A stretch of 33,720 bases of DNA from CAZPZZ01 sp964591245 (GTDB lineage Bacteria > Acidobacteriota > Vicinamibacteria > Vicinamibacterales > UBA8438): assembly GCA_964591245.1 (NCBI GenBank), contig CAZPZZ010000033.1:1-33720 (forward strand). The letters are read 5' to 3'. Below the pieces are notes generated by a model. The model made no database searches. It saw nothing but the letters and a program-made list of their open reading frames with translations, and was not told the DNA's origin. Below are positions 17,000 through 24,493 of the stretch, piece after piece. Made by a program: the position numbers and the translations under genes. Positions within the stretch are counted from its first letter, which is position 1, and the number at the start of each line of letters is the position of its first letter.

Positions 17000-19081
17000 T
17001 CAGCTCACGCCGGCCGGCTCGTTCTTCGACGTACCACCCAACCCTTGAATCTGAATAACACCGGTCTCCTCTTGTGGTGTCTCCTTCAGGATATGCTGAC
17101 GGTACAATGCGGCCATCCGCTCGTTTTCCGCTTTTTCCTTCATCCGATCCCGTGCCTCGATCTTCTCCTGTCTGGCGTTCTTGGCAATTCCCTGTTCATC
17201 GAGGTCAGTCTGCAAACCAGCCGCAACCGCCTCGGGGTCGAGCACGAGGCTATGCTCCTTGCTCCTCATGTCAACGTCCTTGCCACCAGCAAAGATTTCG
17301 TGGCGACCGTTCTCGTCGTACCACTTCGTGAGCGTCGCCGTCATATGCATCTTCTCGATGATATTTCGCCAGCCGATGCCTGTATTGTAGGCACAGAAAG
17401 AAATCTCGCCTTCCTGAGTGGCATACGGGATGATGCACCGTTCGGTTCGTCTGAAGTCGTAGTTAAACAGATCCTGGAACCACATACCGGCAATAAAGAG
17501 GAAGTTCCACCGATCGGATCGACGCTTGGCGATATCCTGGCTGGTCCGATCCCCTGTTACCTTGCCGTAATCCTTCCCCGACGCTCCAAACGTCTTGTCA
17601 AATTTCTGCAGCAGATCCCAGAGTTTAAAGTGGGTGGGTGCCTTGAACGGGTCGTAGTTTCGGATCAGCGCTAACGCCATTCCGAACACCGATGTTTTCC
17701 GCGCGCGACCACCGTCGTTCACACGCCCAAGATCCTTCGCCAGACGTTCTGCCTTGAGAAACGCGGTAACCGGAACCGACTCTTTCGTTTCCTTATCGAT
17801 CATTACCGCCATTCCAACACCACAGTTGGGATGACAGCCGCAGTTGAGCTGTCCCCAATCCGCTTGTGGACCATGGATATAATCAGCCGAATCGGTGAAG
17901 GTCCCCATGAATGAGATCGGGAACCAATCACGTACCGGCTCACCGATACCCGTCTGGTCTTTCACGTCGTGTGCAAGGTGAGATAGCGTGTAGCGCTGAG
18001 CATGCCGACGATCATCCGTGATCTCTTCATCTCGACCAGTGAACGATACCGGCTGGAACGAGAGAAAATTGATTTTCTTCGGATTGTCCAGAGCAAATTG
18101 CACAACCCGGCCCACCTGCTCGTTATTGATCCCGTTGATAATCGTAATGACCGGAACGATGTCAACACCCGCGCTGTGCAAATTCTCGATCGCTCGCAAC
18201 TTGACATCAAACAAATTGCCCACGAGCCTGTGCGAATTCGCAGCGTTTCCAATGCCATCGAACTGCAGGTACGCGTAACGCAGTCCAGCATCTGCCGCAG
18301 CACGGGCGAAATCCGGACTTTTCGCGAACTCGATACCGTTGGTCGCCGCCTGCACGCTGTTATAGCCAACTTTTCGAGCGTACCGCACCGCATCGAGGAA
18401 ATAGGGTGAGATCGTCGGTTCTCCGCCCGAGAACTGCACGGACATCTGCCGTTTGGGCTTGATAGAGATAGCGTTATCCAGCAGCGTCTTGATGTCGTCC
18501 CAATCCAGCTCGTGGACAAACCCAACCTGATTGGCGTCCATGAAGCAGGGGTCGCACATCATATTGCAGCGGTTGGTCATATCAATCGTCAATACCGAAC
18601 CGCGCCCATACTTGATGGTGCTGCTGCCGTGATTGTGCAGCTTCTCATCGTTATGCGCTCGCATGTCGCTACCCGGAAACGTCTGTTCCAGGTGCTTGAA
18701 GAACTCGGTGTCGATGGCCATGACGTCTTCGAAGAGGCCATGCTCCGGGCACTCCTTGACCATCATGATCTTGCCGTCACGCTCGAGTATGGTTGCCTTG
18801 ATCTCTCCGACCTTTTCGTTCAGCAGAATCTTGTAGTCCTGCTTGCCATCGACGATCGCCTGACGGGCCTCACGGACACAGACGGGGCAGAGCGAGTCGG
18901 TTTCTCGCGGCCACCCCAATGGAGGCTTCACCTTTTCGTGGGATTTCAATAAAGGTTTATCAGCCCACGCGGGCGTGAATGAAGGCCGATGGTTGAACGA
19001 ATTAATAAAATCGAAGGCGCGGAAGCCGGCATCGGCAATCAGCGTCAATCCCTTTTCCGCGTATTTGATCGGCTTGTGCAT
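17000..19081 (-). CDS. Radical SAM protein of the Tes/MJ0619-like family (putative membrane-spanning lipid synthase)
   Basis: From ATG 19081 the protein has 693 aa. An N-terminal Cys site reads LCPVC (Cys65, 68) and ECPEHG (Cys111). The radical SAM core has CNMMCDPC (Cys172, 176, 179), SGGEP (218-222), YLQFDGIGN and LSFQPVSFTGR. Further Cys lie at 414, 416, 420 (CGCHPNC) and 549, 563, enough for an auxiliary Fe-S cluster. The tail (about 630-693) is charged and probably helical. The CPxC...CPEHG plus QPVSFTGR layout is that of the family including M. jannaschii MJ0619, first proposed to methylate a pterin precursor and later shown to be the tetraether synthase Tes, which couples lipid tails. 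A role in joining fatty acyl tails here is inference. Monocistronic: palindromes upstream, terminator downstream. The start is set by AGGAG 6 nt before ATG; an upstream GTG at 19120 is less likely. Confidence 0.85.
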   Translation of the reverse strand: MHKPIKYAEKGLTLIADAGFRAFDFINSFNHRPSFTPAWADKPLLKSHEKVKPPLGWPRETDSLCPVCVREARQAIVDGKQDYKILLNEKVGEIKATILERDGKIMMVKECPEHGLFEDVMAIDTEFFKHLEQTFPGSDMRAHNDEKLHNHGSSTIKYGRGSVLTIDMTNRCNMMCDPCFMDANQVGFVHELDWDDIKTLLDNAISIKPKRQMSVQFSGGEPTISPYFLDAVRYARKVGYNSVQAATNGIEFAKSPDFARAAADAGLRYAYLQFDGIGNAANSHRLVGNLFDVKLRAIENLHSAGVDIVPVITIINGINNEQVGRVVQFALDNPKKINFLSFQPVSFTGRDEEITDDRRHAQRYTLSHLAHDVKDQTGIGEPVRDWFPISFMGTFTDSADYIHGPQADWGQLNCGCHPNCGVGMAVMIDKETKESVPVTAFLKAERLAKDLGRVNDGGRARKTSVFGMALALIRNYDPFKAPTHFKLWDLLQKFDKTFGASGKDYGKVTGDRTSQDIAKRRSDRWNFLFIAGMWFQDLFNYDFRRTERCIIPYATQEGEISFCAYNTGIGWRNIIEKMHMTATLTKWYDENGRHEIFAGGKDVDMRSKEHSLVLDPEAVAAGLQTDLDEQGIAKNARQEKIEARDRMKEKAENERMAALYRQHILKETPQEETGVIQIQGLGGTSKNEPAGVS

Positions 19082-19087
19082 CAATGA

Positions 19088-19092
19088 CTCCT
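19088..19092 (-). promoter_or_regulatory. Shine-Dalgarno AGGAG deciding the radical SAM start
   Basis: AGGAG on the minus strand is separated by 6 nt from the ATG at 19079-19081, ideal spacing. It lies inside the extended frame that opens at GTG 19120, so the shorter protein is favoured. Confidence 0.75.
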
Positions 19093-19122
19093 GCGCACGG
19101 ACGGAAGCCCGTAGCTTCACCT

Positions 19123-19175
19123 AATCCTATTACTATCAACAAGATAGTCTTATTTTGGTAAAAACAGGTAGGATT
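19123..19175. promoter_or_regulatory. AT-rich promoter region with two inverted repeats upstream of the radical SAM gene
   Basis: ACTATC-AACAA-GATAGT (19132-19148) is a perfect 6-bp inverted repeat. It is flanked by AATCCTA (19123-19129) and TAGGATT (19169-19175), an exact inverted 7-mer pair. The stretch is clearly more AT-rich than its surroundings and directly precedes the radical SAM gene, so it probably contains its promoter and an operator. I could not assign -10 and -35 with confidence. Confidence 0.4.
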
Positions 19176-19236
19176 TTCACCGGGTTGGCGTTAATCGAGG
19201 CTAAACGGGCATTTCGTGACCTGTTCGGCTCCCCCG

Positions 19237-19887
19237 CTACGGTGACGCGGGCGTGGCTCCTTGCCGGAACGTCAGATTATACCGTCCCTCCAGCCCCAAT
19301 TCCTGCGGCCCGCTTCCCGGGAGCACCCCTAAAACTCCGTGGTAGCGGAGCCGACTCGCCCCTCCAAAAACAAACGCATCCCCGGAGGCCAGTTGGACCA
19401 CAGCGGTCGGCTCGCGTCGCGTAAAGCCCCCCATCACGAACTTCGCCGTGTCTCCAAGCGAAAGTGAGACGATCGGTAAACCAGCAGCCAGTATCTCTGT
19501 GTGCTCGTCCTTGTCCTGATGCAACCCCATCTTGCCGTCCGCGCCATAGTAATTGAGGATGCAGACATCGGGCTCCACACGCATCCGCACCGCCTCGGCC
19601 ACCCGGGAAGCCAGCGCACTCAAATCGTCAGGGAGCGGTGGCGGCGGCTGACCATCATGGTCGCTCCGCGTCGCCTCGTATCCGTACGTACGCGCATTCC
19701 AATGCCAACCCAGGCACACCATCCGCACCCGCATCTTGCCACCACTCCGAACGGTGGGCACGTACCAGCCCGCCGCGCCGGTACCAATGGCGCGACAGCG
19801 AGCGGCGAGTTCGCACTGCTGGCTCGACGAAAGATAGCCCGGTAGATGAAAGGCTCCCGGATAGATCTCGATGCAAGAGGTATTCAT
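19237..19887 (-). CDS. alkB: AlkB-type Fe(II)/2-oxoglutarate dioxygenase (alkylated DNA repair)
   Basis: From ATG 19887 the protein has 216 aa, the same length as E. coli AlkB. AlkB removes methyl groups from 1-methyladenine and 3-methylcytosine by oxidation to formaldehyde, using 2-oxoglutarate. Iron ligands are His123 and Asp125 in LHQDKDE and His183 in RYHGV; the 2-oxoglutarate/substrate motif RYNLTFR supplies Arg202, Asn204 and Arg208. An upstream in-frame TTG at 19911 is possible but unnecessary. It is divergent from the flavin oxidase gene, whose open frame extends back across this start. A TAGAGT hexamer ends 7 nt before the ATG. Confidence 0.95.
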   Translation of the reverse strand: MNTSCIEIYPGAFHLPGYLSSSQQCELAARCRAIGTGAAGWYVPTVRSGGKMRVRMVCLGWHWNARTYGYEATRSDHDGQPPPPLPDDLSALASRVAEAVRMRVEPDVCILNYYGADGKMGLHQDKDEHTEILAAGLPIVSLSLGDTAKFVMGGFTRREPTAVVQLASGDAFVFGGASRLRYHGVLGVLPGSGPQELGLEGRYNLTFRQGATPASP

Positions 19888-20023
19888 CAATGCTACTCTA
19901 CTCTCCGCCAAAACGCGCGGTCTCCCAGCAATGAGGCCAGCCGTTCAGAGCGGAACCGTCTCGCGAGAGCCCAGACGTATAGACAGGCCATCTTCGCTTG
20001 CAGCCTCACACAGCATTGCCATC

Positions 20024-21172
20024 GTGAAACCCTCGACTGATGTTGCCGTCGTGGGTGCCGGGGTCTTCGGCTCATGGACCGCCCTCCAGCTCCGCCGAAG
20101 CGGCCGCTCTGTCGTGCTCATCGACGGGTATGGAGTCGGCAATACGCGATCAAGTTCCAGCGGCGCGTCGCGCATCGCTCGCATCGGCTACGGCGACCAG
20201 GTTCTCTATTCGCGATGGGCTCAACGCTCTATCCACGCCTGGCGCGAGCTCTTTCGCGATTGGCGCCAAGAATTCTTTACACGTACTGGCGTCCTCTGGA
20301 TGGCCAGGCCTGATGACCCACAACCGGAAAACACGCTCGACACGCTGAAACTCTTGCACGTCCCCGTCGAAGCCCTGGACCGGATCGAGCTGGAGAGACG
20401 GTTTCCGCAAATTACGTTCGGACCGATCACGCATGGCCTCTTCGAACCCGAGGCAGGAGTCATTCTGGCGCGCCAAGCGGTCCAGACGGTCGTCCGACAG
20501 GCGGTCAAGCAAAGTGTCGACTATCGAGTGACCGCGGTTGAACCGCCCACCGGAAACGGCCCCCTTGAAGCTCTACAAACATCCGACGGCGACCGACTGA
20601 CGGCTCGCACCTACGTCTTTGCCTGCGGTCCATGGCTCCCGAAGCTCTTCCCGACGCTACTGCCCCACCGGATCAGATGCACACGCCAAGAAGTTCTCTT
20701 TTTCGGCACCGAACCTGGAGACGAACGATTTGTCCCTCCGAACATGCCTGCCTGGATCGACTTCACAGGGGGAGTCTACGGCGTCCCGGATCTAGAAGGA
20801 CGTGGCTTCAAGATTGGCCTGGATCATCACGGCCCCTTATTTGATCCAGACGCGAGCGACCGTATCGTCTCCGGCGATGCAGTCAAAGTGGCGCGCATGA
20901 TTCTTGAACGACGGGTGCCAGCGCTCGCGCAAGCCCCGCTGCTCGAGACCCGTGTTTGCCAGTATTCCAATAGTTGGAACGGTGACTTTCTCATCGACAG
21001 GCACCCCGACATGGAAAACGTTTGGCTGGTGGGAGGTGGCTCGGGCCACGGGTTCAAGCACGGCCCCGCAGTGGGGGATTACGTCACGTCACAGATTGAG
21101 GGACGCACCCCCCCGGAGCCTCGCTTCACGCTCGCAGCGCACCAGAATGCGCCACAGCGGGAGATCTTCTAG
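20024..21172 (+). CDS. FAD-dependent amine oxidase, sarcosine oxidase/N-methyltryptophan oxidase type
   Basis: The 383-aa protein (from GTG 20024) is a monomeric sarcosine-oxidase-like flavoenzyme, which oxidises secondary or N-methyl amines with O2 and gives H2O2. It has the FAD-binding GAGVFG (residues 11-16). Cys312 (RVCQY) is in the position of the cysteine that binds FAD covalently in MSOX. Lys263 in GFKIGLDHH matches the Lys that activates oxygen, and GGGSGHGFKHGPAVG (about 337-351) is the C-terminal flavin motif. The substrate is unknown. The frame stays open back to 19871, but the first 51 residues look non-family and cover the alkB promoter; ATG 19931 is an alternative. No Shine-Dalgarno is obvious at GTG 20024. 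Confidence 0.88.
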   Translation: MKPSTDVAVVGAGVFGSWTALQLRRSGRSVVLIDGYGVGNTRSSSSGASRIARIGYGDQVLYSRWAQRSIHAWRELFRDWRQEFFTRTGVLWMARPDDPQPENTLDTLKLLHVPVEALDRIELERRFPQITFGPITHGLFEPEAGVILARQAVQTVVRQAVKQSVDYRVTAVEPPTGNGPLEALQTSDGDRLTARTYVFACGPWLPKLFPTLLPHRIRCTRQEVLFFGTEPGDERFVPPNMPAWIDFTGGVYGVPDLEGRGFKIGLDHHGPLFDPDASDRIVSGDAVKVARMILERRVPALAQAPLLETRVCQYSNSWNGDFLIDRHPDMENVWLVGGGSGHGFKHGPAVGDYVTSQIEGRTPPEPRFTLAAHQNAPQREIF

Positions 21173-21208
21173 CGGCCACGCATCACACCTTTTCACGCAT
21201 GTCCAACG

Positions 21209-21835
21209 TCAGACAGGCGATCCGTCGGGGGGCGACGTCGGTAAGGTCTGAACACGTCGTGTGCCGTAACGAAACCACACGCGCACCCCCAGCAACACCC
21301 AGAGCACAGCGGCGAAGATCAGCGGCGGGCGACTGACGAACTTGACGAGCCAGAGATAGTGCACCACCCCGGCCACCGCAGCAACATAGGCCAGCTGGTG
21401 CAACCGACGCCATCGGAGGCCGCCGAGCCGACGGATCATCCCATTCGTGGACGTCACGGCCAGCGGCACGAGCAGCAGAAACCCGACAAATCCCGCCGTG
21501 ACATATCGCCGCTCAACGATATCGTCAAAGATCAGATCGAAGGCAAAGAAGAAGTCTAGAACCAAATACGTACTGAAGTGCAACGTCGCATAGAAGAACG
21601 CGAAGAGGCCAAGCATTCGGCGGAATGACGCTACCGAAGACCAGCCCGTCAGCCGCCGTAACGGAGTCACCGCAAGCGCAAGTAGCAGAAACCGCAGGGT
21701 CCAGTCGCCAGTTCGATGTGTGATGTATTCGATCGGGTTGGCCGTCAGGTTACCCGCCACGCCACGCCACAGCAGTAGCGCCAAGGGAACCAGACACAAC
21801 AGGAACACGGCCCACTTCACACGACGTGCCCACAT
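21209..21835 (-). CDS. msrQ: Heme-binding membrane subunit MsrQ of the MsrPQ system
   Basis: The 208-aa polytopic protein (about six membrane helices) belongs to the ferric-reductase-like MsrQ family. It passes electrons from the quinone pool or a cytosolic reductase to periplasmic MsrP for repair of oxidised methionine. Histidines expected to bind heme are visible in HRTGDWTLRF, ATLHFSTYL and LHQLAYVAAVAGVVHYLW. The PLRRLTGW and FRRMLGLFAFFYATLH segments are typical. It lies 140 nt downstream of msrP on the same strand; that gap shows no terminator or gene. Confidence 0.93.
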   Translation of the reverse strand: MWARRVKWAVFLLCLVPLALLLWRGVAGNLTANPIEYITHRTGDWTLRFLLLALAVTPLRRLTGWSSVASFRRMLGLFAFFYATLHFSTYLVLDFFFAFDLIFDDIVERRYVTAGFVGFLLLVPLAVTSTNGMIRRLGGLRWRRLHQLAYVAAVAGVVHYLWLVKFVSRPPLIFAAVLWVLLGVRVWFRYGTRRVQTLPTSPPDGSPV

Positions 21836-21975
21836 GACACTTCTCGATCGCGGCCCCCTCCCGGTCTCTCATTCAACCGGTCAGTACGCCCGAGGCCAAA
21901 CTCCTTCTCTTGAGCTTTTGACCGTTCTTCCGAACGCATCCAGACGCCAGCACAAAGGATCGGTCAAGCCTGTGC

Positions 21976-22785
21976 TCAGTAATTCGCCCGCAAGTCCATA
22001 CCGTCGTACAGGCTGGACACCTGATCGGCGTAGCCGTTGAACATCTGCGTTCTCATTCGAAAGAAATTACCGATGCGACGCTCACTTGCCTGACTCCACC
22101 GAGGGTGATTGACCTCGGGGTTCACGTTCGAATAGAACCCGTATTCGTTAGGAATGGCAACATTCCAAGAATTCCGAGGCTGTTCCTCGACGAATTGCAT
22201 CTTGACGATCGATTTGATGCTCTTGAACCCGTACTTCCACGGGACAACCAGTCGCAGAGGAGCGCCCTGCTGATTGAGCAAGGTCTTGCCGTACACGCCC
22301 ACCGCCAGGATGGCGAGCGGATGCATAGCCTCATCCATCCGGAGCCCTTCAACGTACGGCCACTGGAGGGACCGTCCACGCTGCCCTCGCATTTCCTCCG
22401 GACGATGCAACGTTTCGAACCGTACGAACTTCGCCTTCGAGGTGGGTTCGAACCGCTTGATCAGATCCCCAAGGGGAAACCCCACCCATGGCACGACCAT
22501 CGACCAGGCTTCCACACAGCGGAGACGATAGATGCGCTCTTCTAATGTGTGCGGGCCCAGAATATCCTCGAGCGCCACATCGGCAGCGGGCTTGTTCATT
22601 TCTCCTTCTACCCGCACCGACCAAGGATCGATCGTCATCTCATGCGCGTAACGCGCCGGGTCACCCTTGTCGAGGCCGAACTCGTAAAAATTGTTGTAAG
22701 TCGTGATGTCCTCGAAAGAGTTCTGGGCTTCATCGGTACTAAAGGGCGATGGCTGTAAGCCAGGGATCGGTTCCTGTGCCTGCAC
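21976..22785 (-). CDS. msrP: Methionine sulfoxide reductase MsrP, catalytic domain without its signal peptide
   Basis: The 269-codon frame encodes the molybdopterin sulfite-oxidase-like domain of MsrP, which reduces methionine sulfoxide in periplasmic proteins. Hallmarks are YNNFYEFGLDK (30-40), the Mo-binding Cys90 in RLRCVEAWSMVVPW, PYVEGLRMDEAMHPL, VPWKYGFKSIKSIV and HPRWSQASERRIG. The Tat signal lies upstream in the same frame but is cut off by a TAG codon at 22795-22797. The GTG at 22785 is preceded by AAGG, so reinitiation could give a cytoplasmic, cofactor-binding protein that cannot meet MsrQ. Without the TAG the gene would run 21976-22935 and encode 319 aa, the normal length. Cofactor supply is consistent with moaA in this window. 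Confidence 0.9.
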   Translation of the reverse strand: MQAQEPIPGLQPSPFSTDEAQNSFEDITTYNNFYEFGLDKGDPARYAHEMTIDPWSVRVEGEMNKPAADVALEDILGPHTLEERIYRLRCVEAWSMVVPWVGFPLGDLIKRFEPTSKAKFVRFETLHRPEEMRGQRGRSLQWPYVEGLRMDEAMHPLAILAVGVYGKTLLNQQGAPLRLVVPWKYGFKSIKSIVKMQFVEEQPRNSWNVAIPNEYGFYSNVNPEVNHPRWSQASERRIGNFFRMRTQMFNGYADQVSSLYDGMDLRANY

Positions 22786-22794
22786 ATTACCTTG

Positions 22795-22935
22795 CTACCG
22801 CCCAAGCACCGTGCCGGTCGCCATCGCCCCTGCGCCGGCGCCAGATGCGGTCTGAATGAACTCTCGGCGGTTGCGATAAAGCCGCTCAGGCGTGATCTCC
22901 GACGAACGGATGTCCGGGGCCTGTTTCATGAGCAT
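22795..22935 (-). pseudogene. msrP: Tat signal-peptide part of msrP, ended by an amber codon
   Basis: Starting at ATG 22935 (GGAG 7 nt upstream), the frame encodes 46 residues with the twin-arginine motif NRREFIQ (22-28) and an Ala/Gly-rich hydrophobic stretch to about residue 45, then TAG. The next codons continue in frame as QGNVQAQEPIPG into the catalytic domain. A single base change (or base-calling error) explains the break; no frameshift is needed. Confidence 0.85.
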
Positions 22936-22982
22936 GATCTGACTCCAATGACGAGGGCCTAAGGCGCCGACGTCTGTACATC

Positions 22983-23015
22983 CCCATATTCGTTCCCGTA
23001 TGGGCGCCTTGTCAA
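22983..23015 (-). promoter_or_regulatory. Putative msrP promoter with internal dyad
   Basis: On the minus strand a consensus TTGACA (-35, 23010-23015) is followed after 18 nt by GAATAT (22986-22991) as a weak -10, about 50 nt before the msrP ATG. CCCATA (22983-22988) and TATGGG (22999-23004) form an inverted repeat within the spacer and -10, a possible operator. Confidence 0.45.
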
Positions 23016-23046
23016 CGGTTGGGCGAGACTCCCAGACCTGATTTAC

Positions 23047-23748
23047 CTATCGCGTCGGACTGCGCCACACCGGATACAACTCCTTTAGTCGTTCGGGCGG
23101 CCACCCGGCGAGGTAGAGCCCAAGAATCCACAGGTTGGCCAATGTGCGTCGTATCCAGCCGTCACGTTCCCACCGGCGAGCCGATACGCTGACCGAAACC
23201 CCTGAACCATACCATCGTCCGTAACGATGCATCCGTTTGACGAGGTCAGCATCTTCCATCAACGGAAGCAATCGATATCCCGCTACGCTCTGAAACGCCA
23301 TCCGACGAATAAACAGTGCCTGATCTCCATAGGCCAGCCCCAGCCAGCGAACCCGCCAGCGCACTCCCGCTTCGATGAGGCGCGCTTGCCAGCACGATGC
23401 GTCGATACGCAAGCTGAAACAGCCGCCAACCGCGCCGCGATCGGCAGCAGCGCGTAGTTCCGCCGACCAACCAGTACCAAGTGATGCATCGGCATGCAAA
23501 AAAATCAGCCACTCTCCACTTGCAACCGCGGCTCCCGCGTTCATTTGACGAGCGCGCCCCGGGGCACTCTCCACCCAGGTTACCTCTGGCGTGAGTTCGC
23601 GCAGCCTACCTACCGCGACATCTTCTGGATCGCCATTCGCGATGATCACCTCACAGTCGACACATGACCGCAGTTCACTCAGCCTCGCCACAAGGGGGCC
23701 AGCATCATTGAGCACCGGAATCACGATCGAAATGAACGGAGTACCCAT
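23047..23748 (-). CDS. Family 2 glycosyltransferase, TIGR04283 (rSAM/selenodomain-associated transferase 2) type
   Basis: The 233-aa protein starts at ATG 23748 and belongs to a small GT-A family, sometimes linked to arsenosugar synthesis or to radical SAM/selenodomain loci. Typical segments are SIVIPVLNDAG, SAPGRARQMNAGAAVASG, the FLHADASL site, YGDQALFIRR, YRLLPLMEDADLVKRM and SARRWERDG, ending in LYLAGWPPERLKELY. No selenodomain radical SAM protein or partner transferase 1 is in this window, so the pathway cannot be assigned. It is the third gene of a same-strand trio after the SET and esterase genes, 27 nt after the esterase stop. The preceding TTG (23751) is a less likely start. Confidence 0.85.
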   Translation of the reverse strand: MGTPFISIVIPVLNDAGPLVARLSELRSCVDCEVIIANGDPEDVAVGRLRELTPEVTWVESAPGRARQMNAGAAVASGEWLIFLHADASLGTGWSAELRAAADRGAVGGCFSLRIDASCWQARLIEAGVRWRVRWLGLAYGDQALFIRRMAFQSVAGYRLLPLMEDADLVKRMHRYGRWYGSGVSVSVSARRWERDGWIRRTLANLWILGLYLAGWPPERLKELYPVWRSPTR

Positions 23749-23775
23749 CAATTGCCCCGAACGCAGCCCACAGGG

Positions 23776-24459
23776 TCAGAGCCTTTCCACCTCGCCGCCT
23801 GATTCGGATACGCCGAGAAAAACAGCGACTTCGTGCCAGGCCTCCTTCAAGCCAGCCTGCAGTTGGTGGTCATCATCGAACAACCGTAGGGTGGCATGAG
23901 CCCGCCCGGCCACGAAGCGCTCGACTATTGCCGGGTCCACTTCAGCGTCGAAACGCCCCTGCACAATGAAGGTGGGCACCGTCACGGTCGTGGCAAAGCT
24001 GTCATATCGCGTGGCATCGTCGTACAACGCGTAATGAATCCATCGTGCACGTCCCTCGGCGTAGTGCTCCACCTCGAGGCGGTTGGTCGTCTTCCACTTC
24101 TCCAGCCCATCCGGTCCAAGATGCTTCATCCGGTTGGCGCCAAAATCGAAGGCCGGCGCGAAGAGGACGAGACGCTCGATCGGGTGGTCGTCGGCCAAGT
24201 TCTGGCGGCGGTCGGCCACATGCAGCGCCACAAATGCCCCAAGGCTTGACCCGATCAACGCCACCGGCCCTGGATCGAGCGCGGCCATGACCCGTTCGAC
24301 CTGTGCGATCATCCGAGACACGGTTAGCGTTGAAAAATCAGGCTCGTTCAGGTCTGGACAGTGAAGCGTAAATCCGGCGGTCGACACCCGAGCGGCCAGG
24401 TACTGCGCCTTCGACGAAGCCGGCGACGAGGCAAAACCGTGAAGATAGATCAGATGCAC
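23776..24459 (-). CDS. YqiA-like alpha/beta-hydrolase (esterase)
   Basis: The 227-aa cytoplasmic protein has the alpha/beta-hydrolase fold of the UPF0227/YqiA group. The N-terminal strand and oxyanion region read IYLHGFASSPASSKA (4-18). The nucleophile elbow is GSSLG with Ser72, and Asp171 (VQGRFDAEV) and His198 (DDDHQL) complete a catalytic triad. YqiA acts on short-chain esters such as palmitoyl-CoA in vitro; the physiological substrate is unknown. It sits 34 nt after the SET-domain gene and 27 nt before the glycosyltransferase, suggesting one transcript. Confidence 0.85.
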   Translation of the reverse strand: MHLIYLHGFASSPASSKAQYLAARVSTAGFTLHCPDLNEPDFSTLTVSRMIAQVERVMAALDPGPVALIGSSLGAFVALHVADRRQNLADDHPIERLVLFAPAFDFGANRMKHLGPDGLEKWKTTNRLEVEHYAEGRARWIHYALYDDATRYDSFATTVTVPTFIVQGRFDAEVDPAIVERFVAGRAHATLRLFDDDHQLQAGLKEAWHEVAVFLGVSESGGEVERL

Positions 24460-24493
24460 GCGAATTCCCCCTGGCCGTGGACCGCGTCATACC

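Noticed and set aside
19082..19120. GTG at 19120 as the radical SAM start
   Set aside because: ATG 19081 has AGGAG at 6 nt spacing, whereas the GTG lacks such a site; the 13 extra residues add nothing recognisable.
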